DNA from: Acidovorax soli
GTDB taxonomy: Bacteria; Pseudomonadota; Gammaproteobacteria; Burkholderiales; Burkholderiaceae_C
Direction: 5' to 3'
Length of the DNA stretch: 64,000 nucleotides
Assembly (NCBI RefSeq): GCF_900107605.1
Contig: NZ_FNQJ01000002.1
Coordinates: 186,001-250,000 of the forward strand
Both the position numbers and the translations under genes were made by a program. Below are positions 1-7,877 of the stretch, piece after piece (position 1 is the first letter of the stretch; the number at the start of each line of letters is the position of its first letter). The notes under the pieces are model-generated. The model was not told the DNA's origin. It saw only the letters and a program-made list of their open reading frames with translations, and did not search any database.

Positions 1-668
1 TTGCACCCCAGGTCCGCCAGCTCCTGCAACAGGCGCTGCGGCGTCGCAAAGGTCAGCCGGATGCGTTCCATGTCCATCACCGGCTCGGCAAAGCCGGCCT
101 GCATCAGCATGTCCCCCCAGTCGTGCATGTCGGTGAAGGCATGGCCGGCGGGCGGCCAGCCGAGAGCGGCATACACCGCGTGCAGCTCCTTGGCCGTGTC
201 CGGTCCCAGGCACGAGAACATCAGATAGCCGTCCACGGCCAGCGCGCGATGCCATTGGGCGATGAGGGCCTGCGGATCGCTCGCCATGTGCAGTGCCATG
301 TTGGCCCAGAGCATCTGCACGCTCCCCTCCTGCGGCAGGCCGAAACGCGGGCGCCCCGCACTCCATCGCGTCGGACTCCACCAGGGCCGGGCCAGTGCCT
401 GCATTGCGGCAGGAACGCAGTGCGGCGATGTTTCCGTCACCTGGCAAAGCGCCTGGGGATAACGGGCACTGACCAAGGCATGGCCTTGCAGCCCCCCGCG
501 CACCGCATCCCAATGGCACCAGGCGGCGGGAGCCAGGCGAATCCACTGCAAGCGGTCGTCCATGCGCCGGGCCACCTCTTCATGCAGCCAGGGAGATTGG
601 GCCGGCGCTGCGGCGTGCCAGCGGGCGGCCGCAACGGGATCGATGGTGGGAGGATGCTCGGTGGACAT
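1..668 (-). CDS. BioC-like class I SAM methyltransferase, partial (3' end beyond window)
   Basis: The frame is open from an ATG at 668 to the window edge, giving 222 visible codons. The layout resembles the BioC-like methyltransferases often found beside comF in Burkholderiales. Visible family features are an N-terminal ARRMDDRLQWI stretch, a mid-protein LMFSCLGPDT segment (the usual beta-4 region of BioC) and a later DMHDWGDML...AGF segment. BioC methylates malonyl-ACP/CoA for biotin synthesis; whether this protein does so is uncertain. The glycine-rich SAM-binding motif I expected after the first 50 residues is not recognisable; the segment there reads WDAVRGGLQGHAL. It is divergent from comF, with 35 bp between the two starts. 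The C-terminus is outside the window. Confidence 0.72.
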   Translation of the reverse strand, partial: MSTEHPPTIDPVAAARWHAAAPAQSPWLHEEVARRMDDRLQWIRLAPAAWCHWDAVRGGLQGHALVSARYPQALCQVTETSPHCVPAAMQALARPWWSPTRWSAGRPRFGLPQEGSVQMLWANMALHMASDPQALIAQWHRALAVDGYLMFSCLGPDTAKELHAVYAALGWPPAGHAFTDMHDWGDMLMQAGFAEPVMDMERIRLTFATPQRLLQELADLGC

Positions 669-703
669 GGTGGCAAAGATGGGCAGACGAGTATATTGAC
701 CCC

Positions 704-1426
704 ATGCTTCACAAGATGCTGGCAGGGACATCACGGCGTATCGGCGCGCTGGTCGGGCACCTGCCCAGCCAGTGCGCCGTGTGCCACGCCTGGCCGGCCC
801 GGCGCGTGTGCGATGACTGTGCCGCCCGGTTTGCGCAGCCCCGCGCACGCTGCACGCGCTGCGCCTTGCCGGTGCCCGATGGCGTGTCGGAATGCGGTGC
901 CTGCCTGCGCGAGCCACCAGCGCTGGATGCCTGTTTGGCCGCAGTGGACTATGCCTACCCCTGGGCCGGCGCCATCGCCGAATTCAAGTTCCGCGGCGAT
1001 CCCAGCTGGGCTGCGGCGCTGGCCACGCTGCTGCGCAGCACGCCCTGGGTGGAGCCGGCGCTGGAAGCTGCCGACCGGGTACTGCCGGTGCCCCTGTCGC
1101 GAGCGCGCCTGCAAGAACGTGGCTTCAACCAGGCCGCCCTGCTGGCCCATCACCTCGCCGCCCCCAAGGTGGACGCCACGCTGCTGCTGCGGCTGCGCGC
1201 CACCGAGGCGCAAAGTGGCCTGCCACGCAGCCAGCGTCTGCGCAACCTGCAGGGCGCGTTTGCCGTCGAGCCCACCCGCGCGGCCACCCTGCAAGGACAG
1301 CGCATTGTTCTGCTCGACGATGTGATGACGACCGGTGCCACGCTGAATGCGGCCACCCACGCACTGCGCCAGGCGGGTGCGGCACACATCACGGCCCTGG
1401 TGGTGGCGCGCACCGAACAGGCCTGA
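704..1426 (+). CDS. comF: ComF family phosphoribosyltransferase-like protein
   Basis: This 240-residue protein has the full ComF layout. Four CxxC pairs (C24/C27, C36/C39, C50/C53, C64/C67) form the N-terminal zinc-ribbon region. The conserved LQERGFNQA segment lies near residues 136-144, and a PRPP-binding loop LLDDVMTTGATL at 203-214. ComF proteins are needed for DNA uptake during natural transformation and are related to type I phosphoribosyltransferases such as GntX; the biochemical reaction is not settled. An ATG four codons downstream could also be the start. trmL follows 57 bp later on the same strand. Length is normal for the family. Confidence 0.9.
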   Translation: MLHKMLAGTSRRIGALVGHLPSQCAVCHAWPARRVCDDCAARFAQPRARCTRCALPVPDGVSECGACLREPPALDACLAAVDYAYPWAGAIAEFKFRGDPSWAAALATLLRSTPWVEPALEAADRVLPVPLSRARLQERGFNQAALLAHHLAAPKVDATLLLRLRATEAQSGLPRSQRLRNLQGAFAVEPTRAATLQGQRIVLLDDVMTTGATLNAATHALRQAGAAHITALVVARTEQA

Positions 1427-1483
1427 AACCTTTGTTTACGAGGGCGCTGCGCAGATCCGTGCGTCCGCAGGACAATACAGGCC

Positions 1484-1987
1484 ATGTTCCATATCGTCCT
1501 GGTCGAACCCGAGATACCGCCCAATACCGGCAATGTGATTCGCCTGGCGGCCAACACGGGTTGCACGCTGCATCTGATCGAGCCCCTGGGTTTTTCGATG
1601 GAAGACCGGCTGATGCGCCGCGCCGGGCTGGATTACCATGAATACACCCAGGTGCAACGGCATCCGGGGTGGACCGCCTTCCTGCGCAGCGCACAGCCCG
1701 ACCCCACGCGCATGTTCGCCCTGACCACGCACGGCAGCCAGAGCGCCTTTGACACCTGCTTTCTCCCCGGCGACTGGCTGGTGTTCGGTGCGGAAACGCG
1801 GGGCCTACCCACCGCGTTGCGCGAAACCTTCCCGCCCGCGCAGCGCGTGCGTCTGCCCATGGTGGCCGGGCAACGCAGCCTGAATCTCTCCAACGCCGTC
1901 GCAGTGACCGTGTTCGAAGCCTGGCGCCAGAACAGCTTCGGCATGCCCCGCGTGACGGCCGCAGCCGCGCTGGAATCATTGCTCTGA
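1484..1987 (+). CDS. trmL: tRNA (cytidine(34)-2'-O)-methyltransferase TrmL
   Basis: A 167-residue SPOUT (SpoU-class) methyltransferase. The opening MFHIVLVEPEIPPNTGNV is typical of TrmL/YibK. The three SPOUT motifs are visible: NTGNVIRLAANTG (14-26), FGAETRGLP (101-109) and SLNLSNAVA (132-140), which together build the knotted SAM site. TrmL methylates the ribose of the wobble base in tRNA-Leu isoacceptors. Length and motif spacing match the family. Its 3' end overlaps the 3' end of the convergent LysR gene by 12 bp, so the two genes share a terminator region with no spacer. Confidence 0.95.
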   Translation: MFHIVLVEPEIPPNTGNVIRLAANTGCTLHLIEPLGFSMEDRLMRRAGLDYHEYTQVQRHPGWTAFLRSAQPDPTRMFALTTHGSQSAFDTCFLPGDWLVFGAETRGLPTALRETFPPAQRVRLPMVAGQRSLNLSNAVAVTVFEAWRQNSFGMPRVTAAAALESLL

Positions 1988-2929
1988 CACCCTGCCGCCT
2001 TCAGGGCGCGAGGACGCCAGATGCTGCGCGTGCTCGCTGACAAAATCAAGAAACACCTTGGTGCGGGCTGGCACCATGCGGCGCGACGGCAGCGCGGCAT
2101 ACACGGCGTAGCGGGAAAAAATCCAGTCAGGCAACACATGCACGAGCGCACCGCTGGCCAGATGGGGGCCCGCCAGCAACCGCGACATCACGGCCACGCC
2201 CATGCCGTCCACCGCGGCGCGCAGCAGCACGCCTGCACTGACGGACTGCAGCACCACCGGCACCTTCACCTCCTGCGCCGCGCCCGCGCCCTGCACGGGC
2301 CGCAACCGCAACCGTTGCGCGATGCCGCTCCGGGAGCGAACCAGCTGGCCTGAATAACGCAGGTATTCGTGGTGCTGCAGATCGCCGGGCTCGGCAGGCA
2401 CACCCATGCGCTGCAGATAGGCAGGTGCAGCAATGACGATGGCCTCCCAATGGGCCATGGGCCGGGCCACGATATTGCCATCGTAGTCCTCCCCAGCCAC
2501 CATGAAAGTGACATCAAACTCGTCCACCCGCGACGCAGGCAACGCATCCACCAGGATATCGAGCATGAGCGTGGGATACAGCACATGCCACGACGCCAGC
2601 AGCGGTGCAAGAAAGTGCGTGGCCAGCAAGGGGGCCGCCAGCACGCGAATGGTGCCGCGCAAGTCGCGGGTGCTCGACGCGGCGGCGGCCTCGGCGTCGT
2701 CGATTTCGTGCAGGATGGCGCGCACCCGCTGCAGATAGGCCTCGCCGGCATCGGTCAAGGCCAGCTTGCGGGTGGTGCGCTGCAACAGCCGTGTGCCCAG
2801 GTGGTGCTCCAGATCGGCCACCAGCCTGGTCACGACGGGGGGCGACAACTCCATCAACCGTGCCGCAGCAGCAAAGCCCCCCTCTTCGACGACGGCCTGA
2901 AACACACGCATGGTCAACAATCTGTCCAT
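1976..2929 (-). CDS. LysR family transcriptional regulator
   Basis: A 317-residue LysR-type regulator. The N-terminal winged helix-turn-helix covers about residues 1-60 (MDRLLTMRVFQAVVEEGGFAAAA start, then LVADLEHHLGTRLLQR), followed by a periplasmic-binding-like effector domain. It belongs to the abundant LysR group typified by MDRLxxMRVF starts that often act on nearby genes. It is divergent from the small DUF4148 gene across a 209-bp A/T-richer intergenic region containing runs such as TTATTTCATTTTTAAG, so that gene is a plausible target (inference). The effector is unknown. Confidence 0.92.
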   Translation of the reverse strand: MDRLLTMRVFQAVVEEGGFAAAARLMELSPPVVTRLVADLEHHLGTRLLQRTTRKLALTDAGEAYLQRVRAILHEIDDAEAAAASSTRDLRGTIRVLAAPLLATHFLAPLLASWHVLYPTLMLDILVDALPASRVDEFDVTFMVAGEDYDGNIVARPMAHWEAIVIAAPAYLQRMGVPAEPGDLQHHEYLRYSGQLVRSRSGIAQRLRLRPVQGAGAAQEVKVPVVLQSVSAGVLLRAAVDGMGVAVMSRLLAGPHLASGALVHVLPDWIFSRYAVYAALPSRRMVPARTKVFLDFVSEHAQHLASSRPEGGRVSEQ

Positions 2930-3138
2930 TTTGGCAACAAAGTGTTATTCGAGCATTGATTATTTCATTTTTAAGAACCATTCATTGCCCGCATTGCCAT
3001 TTCACCAAGGGATACCCCTCTATACAGTGGCTTTCATCGATGGGTTGCACATGCGCGGGCGCTCACCGAGGCCGGACAAGACCGGGGCAAAACCCGGCCT
3101 GGCCCGCAGCAAATGGCTCCATTTTTGAAGGAAACGTC

Positions 3139-3438
3139 ATGAATGCATACCCCACCCTGCCCATCGCCGCCGCCCTGGCCGTCGGCGCGCTGGCCGCCCA
3201 GGCGGACTCCGCACTGCCCGGCGATAGCGAATGGTCCAACTATCCCTTGACCACCACGAGCACGCTGACCCGTGAGACCGTGATTGCCGAGCTGGTGGCA
3301 GCCCGCAAGGCAGGCACGATGCCCAGCGACCGCGAGTGGTACAACATACCGGCGCCACTGGGCAACACCCCGGGCCCCGTGCAGGCAGAGGCGATGCCCG
3401 CAGCGACGACCAACTCCGTTGTCACCGGTAACCAGTGA
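3139..3438 (+). CDS. small exported DUF4148-like protein
   Basis: A 99-residue protein with an N-terminal hydrophobic signal (LPIAAALAVGALAAQA) and a predicted cleavage near residue 22. The short conserved block TLTRETVIAELVAARKAG followed by DREWYNIP resembles DUF4148, a family of small periplasmic proteins common in Burkholderiales with no known function. A good Shine-Dalgarno (GAAGGA, 5 bases before ATG) fixes this start inside a longer open frame. Divergent from the LysR gene. Downstream lie a hairpin terminator and the 271-bp inverted-repeat element. Family assignment rests on the short LTR...ELxAAR motif and the size. Confidence 0.75.
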   Translation: MNAYPTLPIAAALAVGALAAQADSALPGDSEWSNYPLTTTSTLTRETVIAELVAARKAGTMPSDREWYNIPAPLGNTPGPVQAEAMPAATTNSVVTGNQ

Positions 3439-3490
3439 CGCCATGGCGCGGCAAGACTGCCGGCCGTCTGCCGCGCTGCACCCCGCAACG

Positions 3491-3530
3491 ACAAGGCCTG
3501 CCGGCGCGCACCGGCAGGCCTTGTGCTTTG
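3491..3530 (+). terminator. hairpin terminator after the DUF4148 gene
   Basis: A perfect 14-bp inverted repeat (ACAAGGCCTGCCGG at 3491-3504 and its complement at 3511-3524) encloses a 6-base loop and is followed by GCTTTG. It lies 52 bp after the stop codon and directly before the 271-bp element. The U-tract is weak, so termination strength is uncertain. Confidence 0.6.
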
Positions 3531-3801
3531 AGAGCCTGTTCACGATCTCGCAGGGGATCGCGTTGGAGCGCAATCGGGATGAGTGGATGCTTCGGGTGCG
3601 CCGCATGGGCTCGTGCCCATGCAAGCGGCCGGGGCGGCCTTGTCGCCCGATTTCGCTCCAACCCATCGGGCAGTGGTCTTTGCGGGCGGTCTGCGGCGTT
3701 GCGGCGCTTGTGGATAGCCGGGCTATCCACTGCACACCGCGCCTTGCATCCCATCGCGCAAAGACCGCTGCGCGACCCCTGGGAGATCGTGAACAGGCTC
3801 T
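3531..3801 (+). mobile_element. 271-bp MITE-like element, copy 1
   Basis: The ends are perfect 19-bp inverted repeats: AGAGCCTGTTCACGATCTC at 3531-3549 and its complement at 3783-3801. The symmetry extends imperfectly inward (GCAGGGGATCGC against CCAGGGGTCGC). Internally there is a 16-bp inverted repeat with one mismatch (3563-3578 with 3646-3661). There is an 8-bp hairpin GCATGGGC/GCCCATGC (3603-3622) and a near-perfect 21-bp palindrome GTGGATAGCC-G-GGCTATCCAC (3710-3730). No transposase is encoded; the short open frames inside are by-products of the palindromes. If the element proper starts at AGCCTG, the flanks TTGAG (3528-3532) and CTGAG (3800-3804) look like a decayed 5-bp target duplication. 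A second copy in the same orientation at 58268-58538 differs at only two positions. Related to an IS5-like parent is possible but not shown. Confidence 0.8.
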
Positions 3802-3836
3802 GAGGGCCGCTCCAAATGACCGGAGGTGAAACCACC

Positions 3837-4301
3837 TCAAGGCGCTGCGCCGTAACTGCGCGCCAATGATTCGGCCACGCACGCCGGCTTGTCCCCGCCC
3901 TCGCGCTCCACGGTCACCAGCCAGGTCATCTGCAGCCCGTCGGGCGCCAGGGCTTCGGTGGCCCGCAGCACCAGGCGCGCACGCAGGCGGCTGCCCACAG
4001 GCACGGGCGCCGTGAAGCGTACCCGGTTCAGCCCGTAGTTCACCCCCATGCGTGCACCTTCGATGCGCAGCCCCTGCTCAAAAAAACGCGGAATCAGCGA
4101 CAGCGTGAGAAAACCATGTGCGATCGGCGCGCCAAACGGCCCGGCCCGGGCACGCTCGGGGTCCACATGGATCCACTGGTGGTCGCCCGTGGCCTGGGCA
4201 AACAGGTTGACCTGTTCCTGCGTGATGGTGATCCAGTCGGTCACGGCGACCTCCTGGCCCACGCAGGCGCTGACTTCAGAGTAGGAGCGAAAGGTTTTCA
4301 T
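3837..4301 (-). CDS. MaoC family (R)-specific enoyl-CoA hydratase-like protein
   Basis: A 154-residue single hotdog-fold MaoC protein. The hydratase-2 signature is visible: ATGDHQWIHVDPERA with D40 and H45 in the catalytic positions, followed by GAPIAHGFLTLSL. Such proteins hydrate trans-2-enoyl-CoA to (R)-3-hydroxyacyl-CoA, feeding polyhydroxyalkanoate or fatty-acid metabolism. The start at MKTFRSYSEV matches family N-termini; an in-frame ATG 18 codons upstream lacks family resemblance. No clear Shine-Dalgarno is seen at either start. It stands alone downstream of the ParA gene on the same strand, with the 271-bp element behind it. Confidence 0.88.
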   Translation of the reverse strand: MKTFRSYSEVSACVGQEVAVTDWITITQEQVNLFAQATGDHQWIHVDPERARAGPFGAPIAHGFLTLSLIPRFFEQGLRIEGARMGVNYGLNRVRFTAPVPVGSRLRARLVLRATEALAPDGLQMTWLVTVEREGGDKPACVAESLARSYGAAP

Positions 4302-4379
4302 GCAGCCAATGTAGCGCTGCGGCCCGCGCAGGGCGTGTCGGGCAAGCGACAGCAAGGCACCGCCGCTGCGGGCTGGCTT

Positions 4380-4997
4380 TCAGGCGTCCAGCCAGGAACA
4401 AATCCCTTGCCACTGCTCCAGGTCGCGCGCCACGCGTGCGGGCGCCACATCGAACAGCGTGAGCCCGTGCGCCGCCAGGTGCACATAGTTCTGCGTGTCG
4501 CGCAGATAGCCCAGCACGGGAAAGCCCAGGCTGTCGACAAAGTGGTGCAACTGCTCCGCGGCCTTGGTGCGGGCGTCCACCCGCATGCCGACAATGCCCA
4601 CCTGCACGCCCGCGCCATGGCGGTGCTCGGCCAGCTGGTCCAGGAAAGCGCGCGTGGCGAAGATGTCGAACACGCTGGGCTGCAGCGGCACAATGATGCG
4701 GTCGGCCAGCTTGAGCACATCGCTCAGCCGCCGGCCATGCAGGCCCGCCGGGGTGTCGAGCACCGCGTGCGTGCTGCCCTTGGGCGGCTTGGTGATCTCG
4801 TCGGCGCTGGCGTCCCAGGCGCCTATGGGGCGTGCGGCGGGCGGGCGCAGGCCCAGCCACAGGCGGGCGGACTGCTGGCGATCGGTGTCGCCCAGGATCA
4901 CCGGATGCCCCTGTCGGGCGTAATAGCCGGCCACATTGGTGGACAGCGTGGACTTGCCCACGCCGCCCTTGGGATTGGCGACAACGACCACTGGCAT
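4380..4997 (-). CDS. ParA/MinD-like P-loop ATPase, orphan
   Basis: A 205-residue ParA-family ATPase with the deviant Walker A KGGVGKST at residues 10-17 and the Walker A' region DTPAG at 81-85. Family members position plasmids, chromosomes or large protein complexes on nucleoid or membrane surfaces. The start is fixed by a strong Shine-Dalgarno GGGAGGA seven bases before the ATG; an upstream in-frame ATG would sit inside or before this site. No parB, mipZ partner or centromere-like repeat is visible nearby, so its cargo is unknown. It lies between the MaoC gene and a LysE exporter on the same strand. Confidence 0.88.
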   Translation of the reverse strand: MPVVVVANPKGGVGKSTLSTNVAGYYARQGHPVILGDTDRQQSARLWLGLRPPAARPIGAWDASADEITKPPKGSTHAVLDTPAGLHGRRLSDVLKLADRIIVPLQPSVFDIFATRAFLDQLAEHRHGAGVQVGIVGMRVDARTKAAEQLHHFVDSLGFPVLGYLRDTQNYVHLAAHGLTLFDVAPARVARDLEQWQGICSWLDA

Positions 4998-5105
4998 GGC
5001 ACATCCTCCCGGGATCACAGGTTGAAAAACAATTGGAGCGAAAAATTCCTCTGGCGCTCATGCATCCAGCGCGCACAGCGATCCAAATAAAAGCAACCGC
5101 TCCGC

Positions 5106-5744
5106 TCAGGCATGCTGTCCGCCGCGCTTGACGAAGAACAGCCCCGCACCCACCGCCATCAGCAGCCCGCCAAACACGCGGTTCTGGGTGCGCACCGCGC
5201 TGGCGCTGCGCATCAGGCGGCGCAGCGCGCTGGCCCCGGCAGCGTAGCCGTGCATCACCGTCACGTCCACCGCCACGGTGGTGGCGGCCATGACCAGCAG
5301 CTGCATCCACAGCGGGCGGCCATCGGTCATGAACTGGGGCAGCACGGCCACCATGAAGATGATGCCCTTGGGGTTGGTGGCGTTGGTCAGAAAACCCGTC
5401 AGAAAACGCTTTTGCCACGGGCCGGCAGGTGCCGCCTCGTCCCCGTGCAGTGGCGAGGCCTCGCCCGCGCGCCACTGGCTCCAGCCCACATAGATCAGAT
5501 AGCAGGCGCCCAGCACCTTCACCACGCTGAAAGCCAGCTCGGACGCCAGCAGCAGCGAGCCCACGCCCGCACCGGCAATCAGCAAGATCATCAGCAGTCC
5601 GGCCTGCAGCCCGGCGATGGTGGCGCCCGTCTTGCGCACGCCATACGACAGGCCATGGCTCATCGACAGCACAGCCCCCGAGCCCGGGGACACCGCAATC
5701 AGGCACGATGCCGCAAAAAATGCCAACCAGATCTGCAAGTCCAT
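5106..5744 (-). CDS. LysE/RhtB family amino-acid exporter
   Basis: A 212-residue integral membrane protein with about six hydrophobic segments. The N-terminal LysE signature is clear: AVSPGSGAVLSMSHGLSYGVRKTG, then the LGACYLIYVGWSQWR segment near residue 75 and NATNPKGIIFM near residue 125. Such proteins export amino acids (lysine, threonine, homoserine lactone) across the inner membrane. The substrate cannot be deduced. It is divergent from the KefB/KefC-like gene across a 186-bp spacer that carries one copy of the AAGCGC/AGCTAT repeat family. Confidence 0.93.
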   Translation of the reverse strand: MDLQIWLAFFAASCLIAVSPGSGAVLSMSHGLSYGVRKTGATIAGLQAGLLMILLIAGAGVGSLLLASELAFSVVKVLGACYLIYVGWSQWRAGEASPLHGDEAAPAGPWQKRFLTGFLTNATNPKGIIFMVAVLPQFMTDGRPLWMQLLVMAATTVAVDVTVMHGYAAGASALRRLMRSASAVRTQNRVFGGLLMAVGAGLFFVKRGGQHA

Positions 5745-5837
5745 GAAGAAGCCCTACACAAGAATGGCAAGCATCTTAGCAACCGGCTGCACGGCCCCAT
5801 GGATATGAACGAAAATACCCACCAAAGCTTACCCCAC

Positions 5838-5867
5838 AAGCGCTACAAGCTACTATAAAAATAGCAA
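5838..5867 (+). repeat. AAGCGC/AGCTAT intergenic repeat, copy a
   Basis: The bases AAGCGCTACAAGCTACTAT followed by AAAAATAGCAA match the repeat family described in the findings. The CTAT/ATAG pair can form a short stem around an A-rich loop. It lies between the divergent starts of the LysE and KefB/KefC-like genes, so it may overlap their promoters. Confidence 0.6.
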
Positions 5868-5930
5868 TCAACACAGGTGCCAGAATCAGTGCCAGACTCT
5901 GCGCTGACAGGCCGCCACCGCACACACCCC

Positions 5931-7802
5931 ATGGAACACGCACCCACCTGGCTCACCTACGGCTTTCTGTACCTGGGCGCTGCGGTGCTGGCCGTTCCCA
6001 TCGCCAAGGCGCTCGGGCTGGGCACCATCATTGGCTACCTGGCGGCGGGCATCGCCATCGGCCCCTGGGGCCTGGCGCTGGTCAGCAATGTGCAGGACAT
6101 CCTGCACTTTGCCGAGTTCGGCGTGGTGCTGATGCTCTTTCTGGTGGGTCTGGAGCTGCAACCCAGCCGGCTGTGGGCGCTGCGCCGCCCCATCTTTGGC
6201 ATGGGCAGCGCGCAGGTGCTGGGCTGTGCGGCCTTGCTGTTTGCGCTGGGTGCGCTGGCCGGCCTGCCCTGGCGCGTGAGCCTGGTGGGCGCCTTGGGCC
6301 TGGCGCTGTCGTCCACGGCGATTGCGCTGCAGTCGCTGGCCGAACGCAACCTGTTGCGCACACCCGGAGGGCAGGCAGGGTTTTCCATCCTGCTGTTCCA
6401 GGACGTGGCGGCCATCCCCATCCTGGCCCTGCTGCCGCTGCTGGGCGCGGCCGGGGCTGCCGGCGCCACACACTCTCCCGGCGATCTGGCGCTGGAGGCC
6501 CTCAAGATCGTCGGCGTGATCGGCGCCATCATCCTCGGCGGGCGCCTGCTGCTGCGCCCCGTGCTGCGCTGGATCGCCAAGAGCAAGACGCCCGAGATCT
6601 TCACCGCCGCCGCGCTGCTGCTGGTGGTGGGCATGGCCTACCTGATGGTGCTGGTGGGCTTGTCGATGGCGCTGGGCGCATTTCTGGCGGGCGTGCTGCT
6701 GGCCGACAGCGAATACCGGCGCGAGCTGGAGGCCGACATCAAGCCCTTCAAGGGCCTGCTGCTGGGGCTGTTCTTCATCGCCGTGGGCATGGGCATCGAC
6801 TTCGGCGTGATCCTGCGCTCACCCGGGCTCATGGCGGCCATCCTGGCCGGCTTTCTGGCGGCCAAGGCCATCGTCATCTACACGCTGGCCAAGCTCGTCA
6901 ACATTCCCTACCAGGAGCGCCCGGTGTTCACGCTGCTGCTGGCGCAGGGCGGCGAGTTTGCGTTCGTGGTGTTCCAGGCCGCTGCGGGTGCCAAGGTCTT
7001 CGCGGCCGAAACCGCCTCGCTGCTCATTGGCGCCGTGGCGCTGTCGATGTTGATCAGCCCGCTGCTGCTGGTGCTGCTGGACCGCGCGCTGCTGCGCCGC
7101 CATGCACATGTCAAGGCCCCGGCGGCAGAGGAAATCTCCGAACCGCAGGAAGCGCCCATCATCATCGCGGGCTTTGGCCGCTACGGGCAGATCGTCTCGC
7201 GCGTGCTGCTGGCCCAGGGCATTCCCACCACCGTGCTGGACCACAGCGTGGAGATGCTGGAAGTGGCACGCACCTTTGGCTACCGCGTGTTCTATGGCGA
7301 CGCCACACGCCTTGATTTGCTGCGCATTGCCGGCGCCGAGCACGCACGCATCCTGGTGGTGGCGGTGGACGACCCCGAGCAATCCCTCAAGATCGCCAAG
7401 CTGGCACGCGGGCACTTCCCACACCTTCAAATCGTGGCCCGCGCACGCGACATCACCCATTGGAACAATCTGCGCGACGCAGGCGTGACGCTGGTGCAGC
7501 GCGAGCTGTTCGAGTCGAGCCTGCAAAGCGCCCACACGGTGCTGGAGCTGATGGGCCTGCCGCCCGCAGAGGCCACGGCCATCACCCAGCGCTTTCGCAC
7601 CCACAACATCGCCCTGGTCGACCGCATGTACCCCCACCACAAGGACCGCACCAAATACATCGCCGTGGCCCGCGAAGGGCGCAGCCAGCTGGCCGATCAG
7701 ATGGCCAAGGAGCGCCAGGAGCACCGCACGCCCGATGCCGCCCCGGCCAAAGGCCCCGCCCCCGAGGGCTTGCCACGGGAGTCAAGCCAGGATGGCCTCT
7801 GA
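5931..7802 (+). CDS. CPA2 monovalent cation:proton antiporter (KefB/KefC type)
   Basis: A 623-residue protein. The first 390 or so residues hold about 12-13 membrane segments of the Na+/H+ exchanger fold, including the GFLLAGIAIGP-like stretch (here YLAAGIAIGPWGL). A cytosolic TrkA-N/RCK nucleotide-binding domain follows near residue 409 (GFGRYGQIV, a GxGxxG motif). Relatives are glutathione-gated K+/H+ antiporters protecting against electrophiles, or housekeeping K+/H+ antiporters. No kefF/kefG ancillary gene is visible. The chosen ATG gives MEHAPTWLTYGFLYLG, the family-like start; an upstream in-frame ATG adds 18 polar residues. A copy of the intergenic repeat begins right after the stop. 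Confidence 0.92.
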   Translation: MEHAPTWLTYGFLYLGAAVLAVPIAKALGLGTIIGYLAAGIAIGPWGLALVSNVQDILHFAEFGVVLMLFLVGLELQPSRLWALRRPIFGMGSAQVLGCAALLFALGALAGLPWRVSLVGALGLALSSTAIALQSLAERNLLRTPGGQAGFSILLFQDVAAIPILALLPLLGAAGAAGATHSPGDLALEALKIVGVIGAIILGGRLLLRPVLRWIAKSKTPEIFTAAALLLVVGMAYLMVLVGLSMALGAFLAGVLLADSEYRRELEADIKPFKGLLLGLFFIAVGMGIDFGVILRSPGLMAAILAGFLAAKAIVIYTLAKLVNIPYQERPVFTLLLAQGGEFAFVVFQAAAGAKVFAAETASLLIGAVALSMLISPLLLVLLDRALLRRHAHVKAPAAEEISEPQEAPIIIAGFGRYGQIVSRVLLAQGIPTTVLDHSVEMLEVARTFGYRVFYGDATRLDLLRIAGAEHARILVVAVDDPEQSLKIAKLARGHFPHLQIVARARDITHWNNLRDAGVTLVQRELFESSLQSAHTVLELMGLPPAEATAITQRFRTHNIALVDRMYPHHKDRTKYIAVAREGRSQLADQMAKERQEHRTPDAAPAKGPAPEGLPRESSQDGL

Positions 7803-7814
7803 CGCTTTAGAAAA

Positions 7815-7845
7815 AAGCGCCGACAGCTATATATTCAATAGCTAA
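7815..7845 (+). repeat. AAGCGC/AGCTAT intergenic repeat, copy b
   Basis: AAGCGCCGACAGCTAT is followed by ATATTCAATAGCTAA. The AGCTAT/ATAGCT pair is a perfect 6-bp inverted repeat. Just upstream GCTTTAGAAAAAAGC gives a second small hairpin. It occupies the 75-bp gap between the antiporter stop codon and the TRIC-family start. Confidence 0.65.
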
Positions 7846-7877
7846 TTCATTCAGAACCGCCACCGCACCATCCCCCC

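Noticed and set aside
3422-3882. Several short open frames across the 271-bp element, including pairs that look alike at 58211-58692
   Set aside because: They resemble each other only because the element is repeated and palindromic; they lack ribosome sites and cross its ends into unrelated sequence.
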